From assembly GCA_023053545.1 (NCBI GenBank), contig JAKZAN010000002.1:4014375-4078374 (forward strand): DNA of 64,000 nucleotides, written 5' to 3'. The notes beneath the pieces were generated by a model that was given only the letters and a program-made list of their open reading frames with translations, had not been told where the DNA came from and did not search any database. Position numbers and translations under genes: made by a program. Below, one piece after another: positions 24,114-34,700 of this stretch. Every line of letters starts with the position of its first letter. Within the stretch, counting starts at the first letter, position 1. Source of the DNA: Lepidurus packardi (lineage: Eukaryota > Arthropoda > Branchiopoda > Notostraca > Triopsidae).

Positions 24114-24566
24114 ATGGCTAAGTTATGGATCTGCATAAGTTTGCTAGTCGTTGGAACCTTATCCTTGTGTCATGCTACGCCAGCGGCATCCATTCAAAAT
24201 GACAGTATGTATTACCCCCTTTCATTTACTCTTATTGAATAGTGGTTATAAACTATCTCCCTTTTTGCGACTTCAGTTATGAACGTACTGACGGGTGTGA
24301 TCTCATCAGCACTGCAGCCGTCAGTGAAACAATCTGGCGAAACTACGACGCATTCCTCGGCAGGTTTGCTTGACCCTGCTCTTCTGAAGCCAATCCTGGA
24401 TGTTATCAGCAAGAACCCACAATATATGACGGCTCTCATTTCCGATCCTGTAGCTTTAAGCAAGGCCTTGGATGTGATCTTGAAACCATCATCCGATTCT
24501 AATAGTATGATGCAGTTCATGTCCTACATGATATCCAAATACGGCCTTCCGCACTTTAAGAAGTAG
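24114..24566 (+). CDS. Tandem secreted-protein family, member 1 (126 aa)
   Basis: I do not recognise the family. Exons are 24114-24204 (91 nt) and 24277-24566 (290 nt), with a 72-bp intron, donor GACA|GTATGT and acceptor CTTCAG, phase 1. Residues 1-22 are a clear signal peptide (MAKLWICISLLVVGTLSLCHA). A Ser/Thr-rich linker follows, then a helical C-terminal block: LLKPILDVISKNPQYMTALI, a short charged stretch, KALDVILKP and QFMSYMISKYGLPHFKK. There is no mature cysteine. The neighbour at 25402-25862 shares exon sizes, phase and the pattern SKN-QY-TAL--D--A--K-L-VIL-P with F-SYMI-KYG-P, so this is a tandem duplication, and conservation at protein level argues both are real. An antimicrobial or other helical secreted peptide is possible, but the function is unknown. 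Confidence 0.75.
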
Positions 24567-24951
24567 TTGTGCAATCTTCTGCCAGTTTGTTAAGGAATTA
24601 GGAATTGTTCTGTGAGGAAATTCCGGAGTATTATATTTTTGTTACCAATATCCAATGACGAAAGCATTGTGCCAAGTCAATTGTATGTTTACATTTTGTA
24701 ATCCTTGATGGAAAATTGAATCGTACCTTCCTTTTGTTTATATCTTGATTGGACTATAAAGCTGTCTCGTGCAGTAAAGAACGATTTTATTTTGAATTTG
24801 ACAAGCTGCAAAACTTTGCAGAAACTTAATAGTACTAACGAGTGCATCAAAGATTCAGAAAGTGACCTGGAAGGTCAGTATTTCACAACCTTCCAAGAAA
24901 GGTCTTTTGGAATGCAGGAATCGGTGAAGAGACTTCTACGTATTTAAAACT

Positions 24952-24957
24952 AATAAA
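24952..24957 (+). terminator. Candidate poly(A) signal
   Basis: AATAAA about 390 bp downstream of the first tandem secreted-protein gene, the nearest canonical signal I noticed on that strand. Weaker variants lie closer, such as AGTAAA near 24774. Confidence 0.3.
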
Positions 24958-25292
24958 TGGAAGTGCTTAGAAAAACCTGGCAATTGTTCTAGTTATATGG
25001 CCGCAATTTCTCCAACTATTGTCAACTTTTAACATTAAAGGTAGTAGTCGCGTTCTACGGAAGTGGTTTCTTAAAGGTCTGGGGTCCAATAGTACAATGC
25101 CGCACAGACTTTCTGTTAACACTTTCGAGTTCAGTTAATTGCAGTGGAAGCCGACTTATTGTCTTTAGGTGACGATGGAACGAAGACAAAATAGTGTTTT
25201 ATTTATTGCAACTAATTGAACAGAAGGATTAGGAATACGTCACTCTTTGTTGTAATAAGGCACAGCAATCTAGTTCTTGTCTGGGCTACAAA

Positions 25293-25298
25293 TATAAG
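25293..25298 (+). promoter_or_regulatory. TATA-like box of the second tandem gene
   Basis: TATAAG, 109 bp upstream of the ATG at 25402, with a CCAGTC initiator-like string about 27 bp below it. The layout matches the first tandem gene. Confidence 0.45.
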
Positions 25299-25401
25299 CC
25301 ACTTCATGGGGTTACATCCTGCCAGTCCAGAACCAATATTAGCTGTTAAACTGTTCATACTTTCTTCGTTCTATCTTCGAGTTTAGTTCGTGACAAGCGT
25401 A

Positions 25402-25862
25402 ATGCCTAAGTTATGTATATCTATCATTGTCCTGGGCCTCGGGATGTTGACGCTTACCCGCGCTGATACATTGGTGTCAACGCCAACCGATCGTATTTAT
25501 TTTCAGCAATTAATATTTTCTTTACAGAAGGTAAATCTAAGCTTCTATTCCCTATTGTAGTTGTTGACTTGGCGCAGAATGCAACATCACAAGCAGCGTC
25601 AGGACCACAGCCAACTACGCAAGAGGGCCAGAGCAACGTCACTACTGAATTCCGTCAATTTGATTTGAATTCGCTATTACCTATCATTAATCTGCTGTCG
25701 AAGAACACCCAGTACTTGACTGCTCTCTTCACTGATTCGGAAGCTAGGACTAAATTATTAAGTGTAATATTAAATCCAGCTGATCCTACAAACTTGCTCA
25801 ATTTTATATCGTATATGATTCCCAAGTATGGCATTCCCGTACTTAGAGAAGTTGTTGCTTGA
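25402..25862 (+). CDS. Tandem secreted-protein family, member 2 (130 aa)
   Basis: Exons are 25402-25492 (91 nt, the same length as in member 1) and 25561-25862 (302 nt), joined across a 68-bp intron, phase 1. The donor GATC|GTATTT is weak and the acceptor is ATTGTAG. Residues 1-21 form a signal peptide (MPKLCISIIVLGLGMLTL). A Gln/Thr-rich linker with sequons (NATS, NVTT) precedes the conserved block LLPIINLLSKNTQYLTALF and then FISYMIPKYGIP. The linker has diverged most from member 1 while the C-terminal block is well conserved, which suggests that the block is the functional part. The sequence just before the ATG (ACAAGCGTA) is also shared with member 1. Function unknown. Confidence 0.75.
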
Positions 25863-26314
25863 TTTGTACCACATAGGTGTTTCTTATTACACATTCATTA
25901 CAAACATAGGTTACAAACATATTCCAAAATGTTTATTTGAGTTGATTAGCGTTTTGAGGCCTTCAATACATTAACTTTTACGCATGGACGCATCCGATTT
26001 TCTTGACATGATTACATTGAATTGACCGCGGAGAATGTGAATATCCAAATAATCTGATAATTATATTCTGTACGCTGTAGGCCTGCAATAATGAACGTGC
26101 GTAATGGGCAAGGACGAAGTCAATATTCCAATTAACTAACAAGATAAGAACGAAATTAGAAGCAAGGAATCTAATGGACTAAAAAAATTTTAATTTTTAA
26201 AATTTTTAATTGTAAAAATGTGTATTTCTAACAAGTTCTTAACTATTACACCGCTTAGACTATTTTGTATTTCATTTTTATCAACTTTCTAGTAGCAAAT
26301 TTTGCCTCCAAATA

Positions 26315-26584
26315 ATGTTTTGGCGTCACAAAACGATATTTTTAATTGTAGTTTTACAAATTCCTTTGGCTGGGCATATGTGGTTTGTCTCCCCAATTAT
26401 AACACTCCAAGAAGGATTGCTTAGACACGCAATGCAATATAACGAAAACAAGCTTGGTAATTTCTTAATTTCTCTGGCTGGGAGTTATTCCTTTATTCAC
26501 CGGAACAGAAGTTTACGGAGACATATAATGTCATCACAAGTGCCCAAATGGCCCGTCGTTATACCTTGGATCGTTACCATGTGA
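26315..26584 (+). other. Open frame of 89 codons with a leader-like start, doubtful
   Basis: A true ATG opens a frame beginning MFWRHKTIFLIVVLQIPLAG, which would pass as a signal peptide. The remainder (basic, with NRS) has no similarity to the tandem family on either side and no TATA box. It may be chance; recorded because it sits inside the tandem peptide array. Confidence 0.15.
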
Positions 26585-26806
26585 ATCGTCGTGATCGTGC
26601 CGTACGTGTGGCATCTTTTCCTGCGTGTTCCGTCAAAACTTCAACGGTGTTGGAAGACCGACCATGTCTATTTAGGTAAAGTTCATTGTCCAAAAGCCCT
26701 GAATCCAAAGACGTAAAACGGACGTGCAACTAATCAGTGTAGTATAGATCCTTCGCAGTTTCACCTTCTAGCCAAGTTTTCGTGAGTTGAGCGGCAAGCG
26801 TGTATA

Positions 26807-26998
26807 ATGCTTAGATTGCGGACATGCATCCGTTTGTTGGTGCTTTTGCTACTGTGCCATTTAGCTGTAATGTACAGCGCCGTCAACTATGGACAGTACA
26901 TATATTTCCTTAACTTTCTGAAAAGCTATAGAACCTAAACTTTCCTTTCTGCAAGTATGAATGCTATAAATTTGTATTTCCCAAAGAAATTAAACTGA
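26807..26998 (+). pseudogene. Eroded third copy of the tandem secreted-protein family
   Basis: The leader context GGCAAGCGTGTATA-ATG matches the CAAGCGTA found before the ATGs of members 1 and 2. The first exon would be 26807-26895 (89 nt, against 91 in the intact copies), encoding MLRLRTCIRLLVLLLLCHLA and ending GGACA|GTACAT. A second exon would start at 26956 after TGCAAG, with ATGAAT aligned to the ATGAAC of member 1, but it meets a stop after 14 codons and lacks the conserved C-terminal block. The upstream promoter string CAGTGTAGTATA is kept, but TATAAAT is lost and the spacing to the CAGTT initiator-like string is shortened. I read this as a broken duplicate of a host gene. Confidence 0.55.
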
Positions 26999-29900
26999 CT
27001 TTGGAGTTGTATAATTATACCATACTAGTTTAGGTCTGTTTCACTGTATCTCAGCCAAGTTGATCGTGCAAGGATGCGCAGACAAAGTAGTGGAAGTAAT
27101 TCCACAACCAAGGCAACGCTAAAAGCCATGTTGCATTTAATAAGCCAGATGTTAGTACTTTACAGCTTACCAACTGAACCCATTTAACCGGTATTGAACC
27201 CATTTTGTTTAGTGAGTAATGAAAAGGGTAAACTTTGTGGTTTGCATTAGAAACATTTAAAAAATAAATATTGTAAAGAAGTTCAGTGAAACGGTTGTAT
27301 TCAAATCTTGATGAATAGAATGCATCTTTGGTGCACTCGATTAAGAAAGCAAATTGGAAGCAATGCGATTGTATTGTGCAAAATAGATGGGGAAAAGAGA
27401 TCAAGTGCTGCAGGTCTATCTGGCGTCCTGTTAATTTGGGACTTTCGTATGCGACTGCCATGGTCCTAGCTCTCCAAAATGCGAAGAAGCTATTCTTCGT
27501 CACGAACAGGGTGCAGTTAGGAAGTCTCGCTTTTAATTGTTATCCCATCTCCTCTCCTTGATTATGAAGTTAGTAGTTTGGGACCAAATGTCAAGGTTCT
27601 GCATAGAAACGCTATTGCTTTCTATTCTGTTCTGGCATGGTAATATATAGCCTAGTTCCTGTTGATTCGTGACTGGGTCACGTCAATACTTTGTCAAGAC
27701 TGACTTTAACCACGCCAAAACTAAAAGACACACACGCATACATATAAAATAAGGAAAACTCGACAGAAACAAGGGCTAAAGAGTCCAGGAAGCCGAACTC
27801 GATTTTCTTAAGGTGGGTCCGATATGGGCGATTGCGCTTCTGTTAGCTGCCTCGTGGGGGTAATCTCGTTCGTGTCGAAAACTCTGCGACAGCCTGCAAG
27901 AGCATCTCTTCTTCATTCTTCTTCCGTTTTTTCATTTTCTTAGTGCCATGGTGTTGCTGTCAGCGTGTACAAGAAATAAAGAAGGGATTTTCCCTACAGA
28001 CAAGTGCTGGATGAGTGACGTAGGCGTAAATGTGAATAGATTTCCGATAATTGAAAAGGAGCCGTATATAACCGAAACTCAAAGTCCAGATTGGATTAAG
28101 CTTGTGGTTACCTGGTTTTAAAAGCCCCAATCTGAGCTTTACCTATCATGCACACACTTCCTCCCCTGATTTATTCATGAAGGTAAAATGAGGGTGTGAT
28201 TACATAACATCGTGCTTGGTGTCGGGAATACTTTGGTGATAATGCTATTGCTACATAAGTCTGCATCTGCTTTTAAAATAAAGGCAGGTGCTATAATTCC
28301 CAGGCGATAAAAACGTGAGTAAATGTCCGGAATCTCGGTGCGAATGTTAATGAAAACAACCCACATGAGACGCATGTAAAAGCCTGCACTCGGATTCCGC
28401 TACTCGAATTCATTTATGCCTAATGAGCAACTAAGATTATACAGCATACCAACCTCTTCAAGGTGATAGCCTTTTGTTTGCTCAGCCATGCTGATCTTGC
28501 AACGTTTTTAGTGCCGTATATAGGACAAGTAAGGTTTCGTCTTGTAATCTTCTTCATCAGAGCTTAATCTTCTTTATAAGTGTTTAATCTTCTTCGTAAT
28601 CGCCATAATCACATCTTGGTATTTGGGATGAAATTTTTTTACCTAAAAAACCTCAATGCGTTGCAAATTCTCTTGAATAGACGTTAACGGGTTAGTGACC
28701 TGCAAACTTCGCCATGACGCCAAGGACGGGTCGTGGAGGGATATGGCTAAACTGTTTATTTCAGCTTAAAAGAGTAAACAAATGGGTACTGAGACCTCCG
28801 TGACGTCAGAAAGCTACGTTATCCTATTTTATGAAATTTATATCCTTAATAGCTTCGTTCCTAATTCCCCTATGGCGGAAAGGAACAAATGACTAGACAC
28901 TAGATTTTTTATTTATTTTTGTTACAATTAATTGTTTGTGGATATTTGCTCTTTAACACTATGTAAGGCGATCTCAGGATTGTTCAGATGGAGGAAATAA
29001 GAGACATACTTCCCCTTAAATTGCAACAATGTTAGTCTGCTTGCTGGTGGACAATGAACGACATTCAATCAGCCTATGATATTCTTATCTATTTGTTCTC
29101 TGCTACGCAGGTGTGGTATGTATTGGGGTTTTCTGCTGTATCGCTCCCGTATTGGCGACAGTCATTTGATCTTGACGAAACCCAGCCGTCGACCAACTGC
29201 TCCAGTATTGTTGCACACCGACAATAGCGTTGCTCCACGCCAAAAGTGCGATGCTCCCGATCCGGATCCATTGATAAAGGGGGAGCAAGGCATAAGACAC
29301 AAGAAGCCATGACAAGGGGGGGTCTTGCTCCGATTTCGCTTATTCTCCGAGACGTTGACCTTGGAGGGGAAGGAGGTGACCTAGGTTCATCCAAAAGTGT
29401 AGCAGCTGGCTCTGAGCCCGACTTTGCTAAAACTTGTTCAGCTTTCGGCCTTAAGTTTTAAAAGCCCGGTGGTCGCTTCTCATCTTTTTTCCTCACTTTT
29501 GCCAAGATGAGGAGGCTCTTACTTACTTTATACAGCTGCGTCTTCTTTGGAGGGCTGTGCAAAATTCAGTGTCAGGTCTATACGGTTTATAAGTGACAAG
29601 AGCAGAAGGGCCAACCCTTTTTATATCCCCAAATTACTGCTTCTTCTTAGACACAGACCCTCGTCTCGAGGTCTTCTTGCCTCCCAACCCCCTCCCGAAA
29701 TTATGCCCGATGTCGGTCTTCTTTTTATTCACCTTGACTCATATTATAAGTGTGCTACATCCGAGAAAGCAAGGTATAACGTTTTTGGTGGGTCCAACGG
29801 CAACCCTGTGCATGTCAAAGCCGGTTTAGGGCCCAATTAGGATCAATAACAGGCGTTTTGGATACACTATTACACTCTATACGACACTACTACACCATCC

Positions 29901-31754
29901 GCGATGCGTTGCCTATTTTGTATATTCACTAAAGATTGCGTGCAAGGCTTGGGTAACGCTTTTAGGTCAGCGTAGGAAACTGGAGCTCGTCCGATTACCA
30001 ATTTGCTGACCTATTATGAAAAATCCGGTAGAGAAAAGAGAAAAGAAGCAAAAAAAACTTCGTTACAGTTATTGTCGAGGACTAAACTGGCGGACAAAAC
30101 GTGGAAAACGTGCCCAGACTAGGCAAGCAAAGTAACTCGAGTATATTCTACTACATCAAACACATAAAGGCGTCGTTTTCGTTCTTCCCCTTTTTGCTTA
30201 TTTTTTTTTCTCAAGACGTGTCGTATCGTTGCTATGTTGCTGTTGGATCTCTTCTCGCGCTTCCCAAAACTTGGCTTTCATTTTTAATTAGCAGGCTATA
30301 CAGAACCCTCGCTGTTAGCACACATACACACACACGCGGACTCTCATGACATATGCGACGTTAGGAGTGGCGTTTTTTTTATATAAAAACATTTTATTTA
30401 TTATCTTTTATTAATATTTTAGTTTTTGCCGCTAGAAATTTCAATATTCTTTTTAACACCATATGTTAAGAGACTGTTTCTATTTATAAAATTTTTTCTA
30501 GCTATAAATCACGCCCGGAGTTTGCACGGAATTTATTTTTATTTATTTATTTTCTGCAAAGTTTTCCGGGAAAAGATGCGTCGTTTCTCATCAACATATC
30601 ATTAGATGTCCGTACAAAGGAAAAAACTGACAACCAACACTTCCATTTCCGTAATTAATTCCAACAAAAGCCCTATGTCACGCCATCAACATAACTATAT
30701 AGACTGAAAACCACCCAAACGCCACGCCCCTTCATGCATGCTAAATTTTCCTGTCGCCGACCCCTTCTAATACAATAGAAATTTTTGGGGTTAAAAGATC
30801 TATAATTCTTTACAAAAAAATGAAACACTCAGCAATTAATTTCCCAACATTTTTTATTTTCAGACTTGGCTTTTGTTGATAAAAGAAAAGTTCGCGTTTT
30901 TTTATCACGATAGTAAGTATCAGTTATTCTTTTTGCTCGTTTCATAGGCATCTTTATAATCGTTGGAGGTCTTTAGAAAAAAAGTTGTAATGTAAGTCTG
31001 GGTCAAAATGCTCTGGCTCTCGTTCCGTTTTAATAGGGTACCTTAGAAATTAGTGTTAAGACGCATAAGAGCAGCTGACGGGAGCGCTTTTCTTTTTGCC
31101 TTTTGCTGAAAGACTAAACAAGTAAATAAAAAAAAAACACGCCTCTATATAGTGCTAGATATGCAGAGTTGACACCCGCGCGTGTGGTTTAGTGTTGGCG
31201 AGAAAGGGGCAAAATAGTGGGTCCACTGGGAGGGGGAAACGCAGGTAAAAAGAAAAGAGAAGCCCGTAAGGCGTATCACAATAGGTACCACGGGCTACCA
31301 GTTTAAGGCATAAACGAAGGAACATATGCGGTGCGGGGATGGACCTTCCCTTGCGTTCCTTCGCGCTGAAAAGGCGCAGGAGCGTACCGCCATACCCGCA
31401 GTTGCTCCACAGACTCGGTCTTGTCCTGACCTGAACAAGCGCTTATTTACACTAAATACAGCGTGGGATTTTTGATTCTATTACATTTCTGCGTGTGCTT
31501 ACAACCAAGTATTCCCTGATCGGAATAATTTTGCAAAATGGTGATGCATCTATTAACGTGAAAAACTTCGCTTTTTATTTGGAATTTTGAATTGGTCAAG
31601 AATTTAAAGTTATTCATTAGAAGCGAGTGCATTTAAATTCCCCTTCGCACAGGGTTTTTAATTTTTTGTTAATCGAGTTAGAAGAAGACAACCTCGAACG
31701 GAGAAACGGAAGAGAAACAAAGTTCAGAAAGAAACTTACGGAAGAAAAATAACG
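26999..31754. other. Gene-poor stretch; no supported CDS
   Basis: The open frame on minus 27503-27051 (150 codons) lacks an ATG start and any recognisable feature. Others at 29.1-29.8 kb overlap each other on both strands in the manner of chance ORFs. The segment contains the inverted dispersed repeat copy at 28630-28990 and A+T-rich DNA around 30360-30560. Confidence 0.4.
28630..28990 (-). repeat. Dispersed repeat family R1, copy c
   Basis: Matches copy d (35500-35860) in the same orientation: GGGTTAGTGACCTGCAAACT against GGGTTATTGGCATGCTAACT, CTCCGTGACGTCAGAAAGC against CTCCATGACGTCAGAAGCC, then GTTATCCTATTTTATGAAAT and ATGTAAGGCGATCTCA. It is inverted relative to copies a and b. Palindromic TGACGTCA lies at 28801-28808. 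Confidence 0.6.
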
Positions 31755-34700
31755 ATGGCGGAATTCGGCTCACTAATGGTGCTCCATAGTTCTACCGCAG
31801 CGTTCATTTTTGTGCTTTTGTGTTGCTTGCATTCCACCAAGATTGCGGCAGCGGAAGATATCCGCACGGCCTCATCGCCGTCATCGTCATCGTGGTCGGA
31901 AGGCGTGCAGATGCTGACGGAAGAAACAGCTCGTTTGAAAGAGTTAGGCCTCCAAGTGGCTCATGTGACCAGGGCTCTAGATGAGCTGCTGCTCTCCAAA
32001 GGTCGCGATGTGGATTACGCATCCTTGCTGAAAGAAGTCCGTAACGAAATGGATGACATGAGGTATACGATCCAAAACTTCTAGTAATCCTTGTACTTGT
32101 TGTTGTCCTCACTAGCAAAAGGCATTTTGTTCACACAGCGTCAATTAAGATGTCAATAATATTTGAAAAAAGATGAGGGGGGACAGTAGCTTTTTGAGAA
32201 AATGTCCTCTTTTGTGCAGGTAGAATAGCCGTTGTTTTTAACCAAGGGTTTTTCAAGCTTTGTGGGAAATTTTCAAGAGGGGTTGTCATTTATTATGCTT
32301 GAGAATAACGTCCAGCGATTCCCGGTCGTAGCCAAAGTAACGATTATAAAACGTGCCCTGTCCAGTACTGTCCTGTACTGTATTGTGCGGTGAGGCTGCC
32401 TTGTTGGCCCTGGCCGCTTTGGGTGAATTCTCTGGTCCTTTCGGGGCTTAGTTATTGTGTCATAAAGTTTCACGGTGTCGTTTTTTCTCATCAAGCTCCC
32501 TGTTTTCTAACTTTTGTTTTGTTTTTCTCCTCTTTCTAGGCGTGATGTACTCAGACTGCGCTCGGAAATGGCCACGGCGGAAGAGCAAGTCCGCGTGGAG
32601 CAAGAAGGTGGATCCAATAGTTGGACGTCCGCCGAAAACGCGCACAAGACGTTGCAATGGCTGCAGAACAGCATGGCGGAATTACGGAGCGAAATGTCGG
32701 AATTAAACCGCGTGGTCAACGTTTCGCAAAGTTTGCAGCAACGCCAGCAGCTCCAGACGCAAATTGGACTCTTGCGGGGGGACTTGACTGCTCTGCAGCA
32801 ACAGTGGCAGCAGAAGCGTGTTATCGAAGCGGCTCAAGATTCTACGTCACGCGAAGATGTCCTCCAGCGCCAAGTTGGTTCCCTACGACAACAATTAACC
32901 AAATACGATCGATTATACTCCCAACTTCAGGAGCAGGTAAGAACAAAAACTGTTTGTCACAATTTACTATTTTTACTATTTATTTTTAAAATGTTTATTA
33001 CTAAGTTCTTGCATTTTCATTGCTTTTCATTTTGCCACGAAAATCGGTCACTTCCCACGCCGTTTCTCATTTTTGCACACAGTTTGGTGCTAGCGTTTCC
33101 AACGCAAAAGTTATATAGACATCCTGTAACCGATTGTTTCCTTTTTATCACTACACTTATCCGGGGCGAAGGTTTTCTGAGGCGGTTTTGAGTGTCCAAG
33201 CCGCGTTTTATCCATGGTCGTGGTAGATTTTTTATTTATTTTCTTTTGAAGAGCCACTTTCTGAGCACTGTTCAGTTCCTTCCATGCACCGTGTAGTATT
33301 CACCTTTACCTGCGCTTCTGTGCGTCAATACCTGGCGGTGCAATATGGCCCCTTTTGCGACGATGACTACCTTTTTATAGGATGCTATCGAGGATAACTT
33401 GCCACGGTATGCATTTTGAATTGTAAAAACTTTGCCCTCGCCGAGTCCCCGAAACGAGATAAAAAACCACCACCGTTTTGGCGTTGTCATAAAGTTTTGA
33501 GAAAGGAAAAGAAAACTGTCAACCCAAATAGCGTTCAGCTTTCAGGGAATCGAACCTGCGAAATCATGCAAAATGGGCATTGTGCTTGGGGATTACAACG
33601 TGTTGTACTATTCAAAAAGCGCTGGACAGTGCAGCGGACGAAGGGGTGGGGGGGACGTTCAGTCTTTGCTGCCATGTAACGTGAAAGCATCACCTGAGGC
33701 CGACAGGTGCTCAACGTAGCGTTCATGAGAGGGTTGAAAAGGGAACAGAAAGCGAGAGAGAGAGAGAACTGATGAGGAGGAAAAAAAATGGAGAAAAAAC
33801 ATAAGAGGGAAAAAGCCCTCTAACTTTAATTTCGTAAAGTTTCCTTCTGCTCGCTGGTTGCTAACCCTCATTAAAAGTCGCCCTGCGTGGAACTGTGTGC
33901 AAGATACGCATCTGTCTCCTTTCCAGTTTTTGTTCATGTTCAACTTTGGCGGGGGCTTAGACAGTCACCAGAAGTCCCACGTCCTTCACCCAAAAAGTGT
34001 TGGTCATTTTTCTTTATTATTATTATTATTATTAAGTCGTATAGTCACTTCGCTCACGCTGGCAAGAATCATTCGCTGAATTTATTTTAAGTTTTTCGAA
34101 ATTTTTTCGTCAATGAAGTCATGGCTCAGTTCAAGTCATGCTCAAATCATGTCATAATCAGCTCAAATCATGAAGCAATTGAGGAAAAGTATTCTACGCC
34201 AAAAAGTATTGGTCAATCTTTTTATTTTATTTTTTTAAATTTCCTTTGTTATAATTGTCATATAATTGCGGGCAAAAATCATCAATTTCCGGACTTTTTA
34301 CAAGTTTTAGGTATTGTTTTTCGCCAAAAGAGAGCATGACCCATCAAGCAATTGGGGGAAAGTACCGCAAGACACTCTTTTGAGTACTTAGCAGCTGTTG
34401 CTTACGGTAACGCAAATCCAAGGCTTTTGTTGACAGTTTATTTGCTATGGCCATTCCTATTATTGACTGTTGACGACGCGTGCATGGCCATTGTTCGGCT
34501 TCATCGGTGGAAAGTGGAAAACCCGCACGTTCCGTTGGTGTACCGTTGGATGTGGGATATCTGCATATCCCAGGCCTGTTATTAGAATCCTTACCGGTGT
34601 CGTACTCTTTCGTGATTGACATATGTTAGAATTGCTGGAAGGTAGACGGCCTTTTTACTTTAACTTAAAAATAAACCGACAGCCAAAGCCGACAGAAAAG

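Noticed and set aside
27051-27503. 150-codon minus-strand ORF
   Set aside because: No ATG at its start and no family features; it overlaps an equally open plus-strand frame.
33530-33570. String resembling a tRNA T-arm (reverse of GGAATCGAACCTGCG)
   Set aside because: The stem does not pair properly and no anticodon or acceptor arms can be folded around it.
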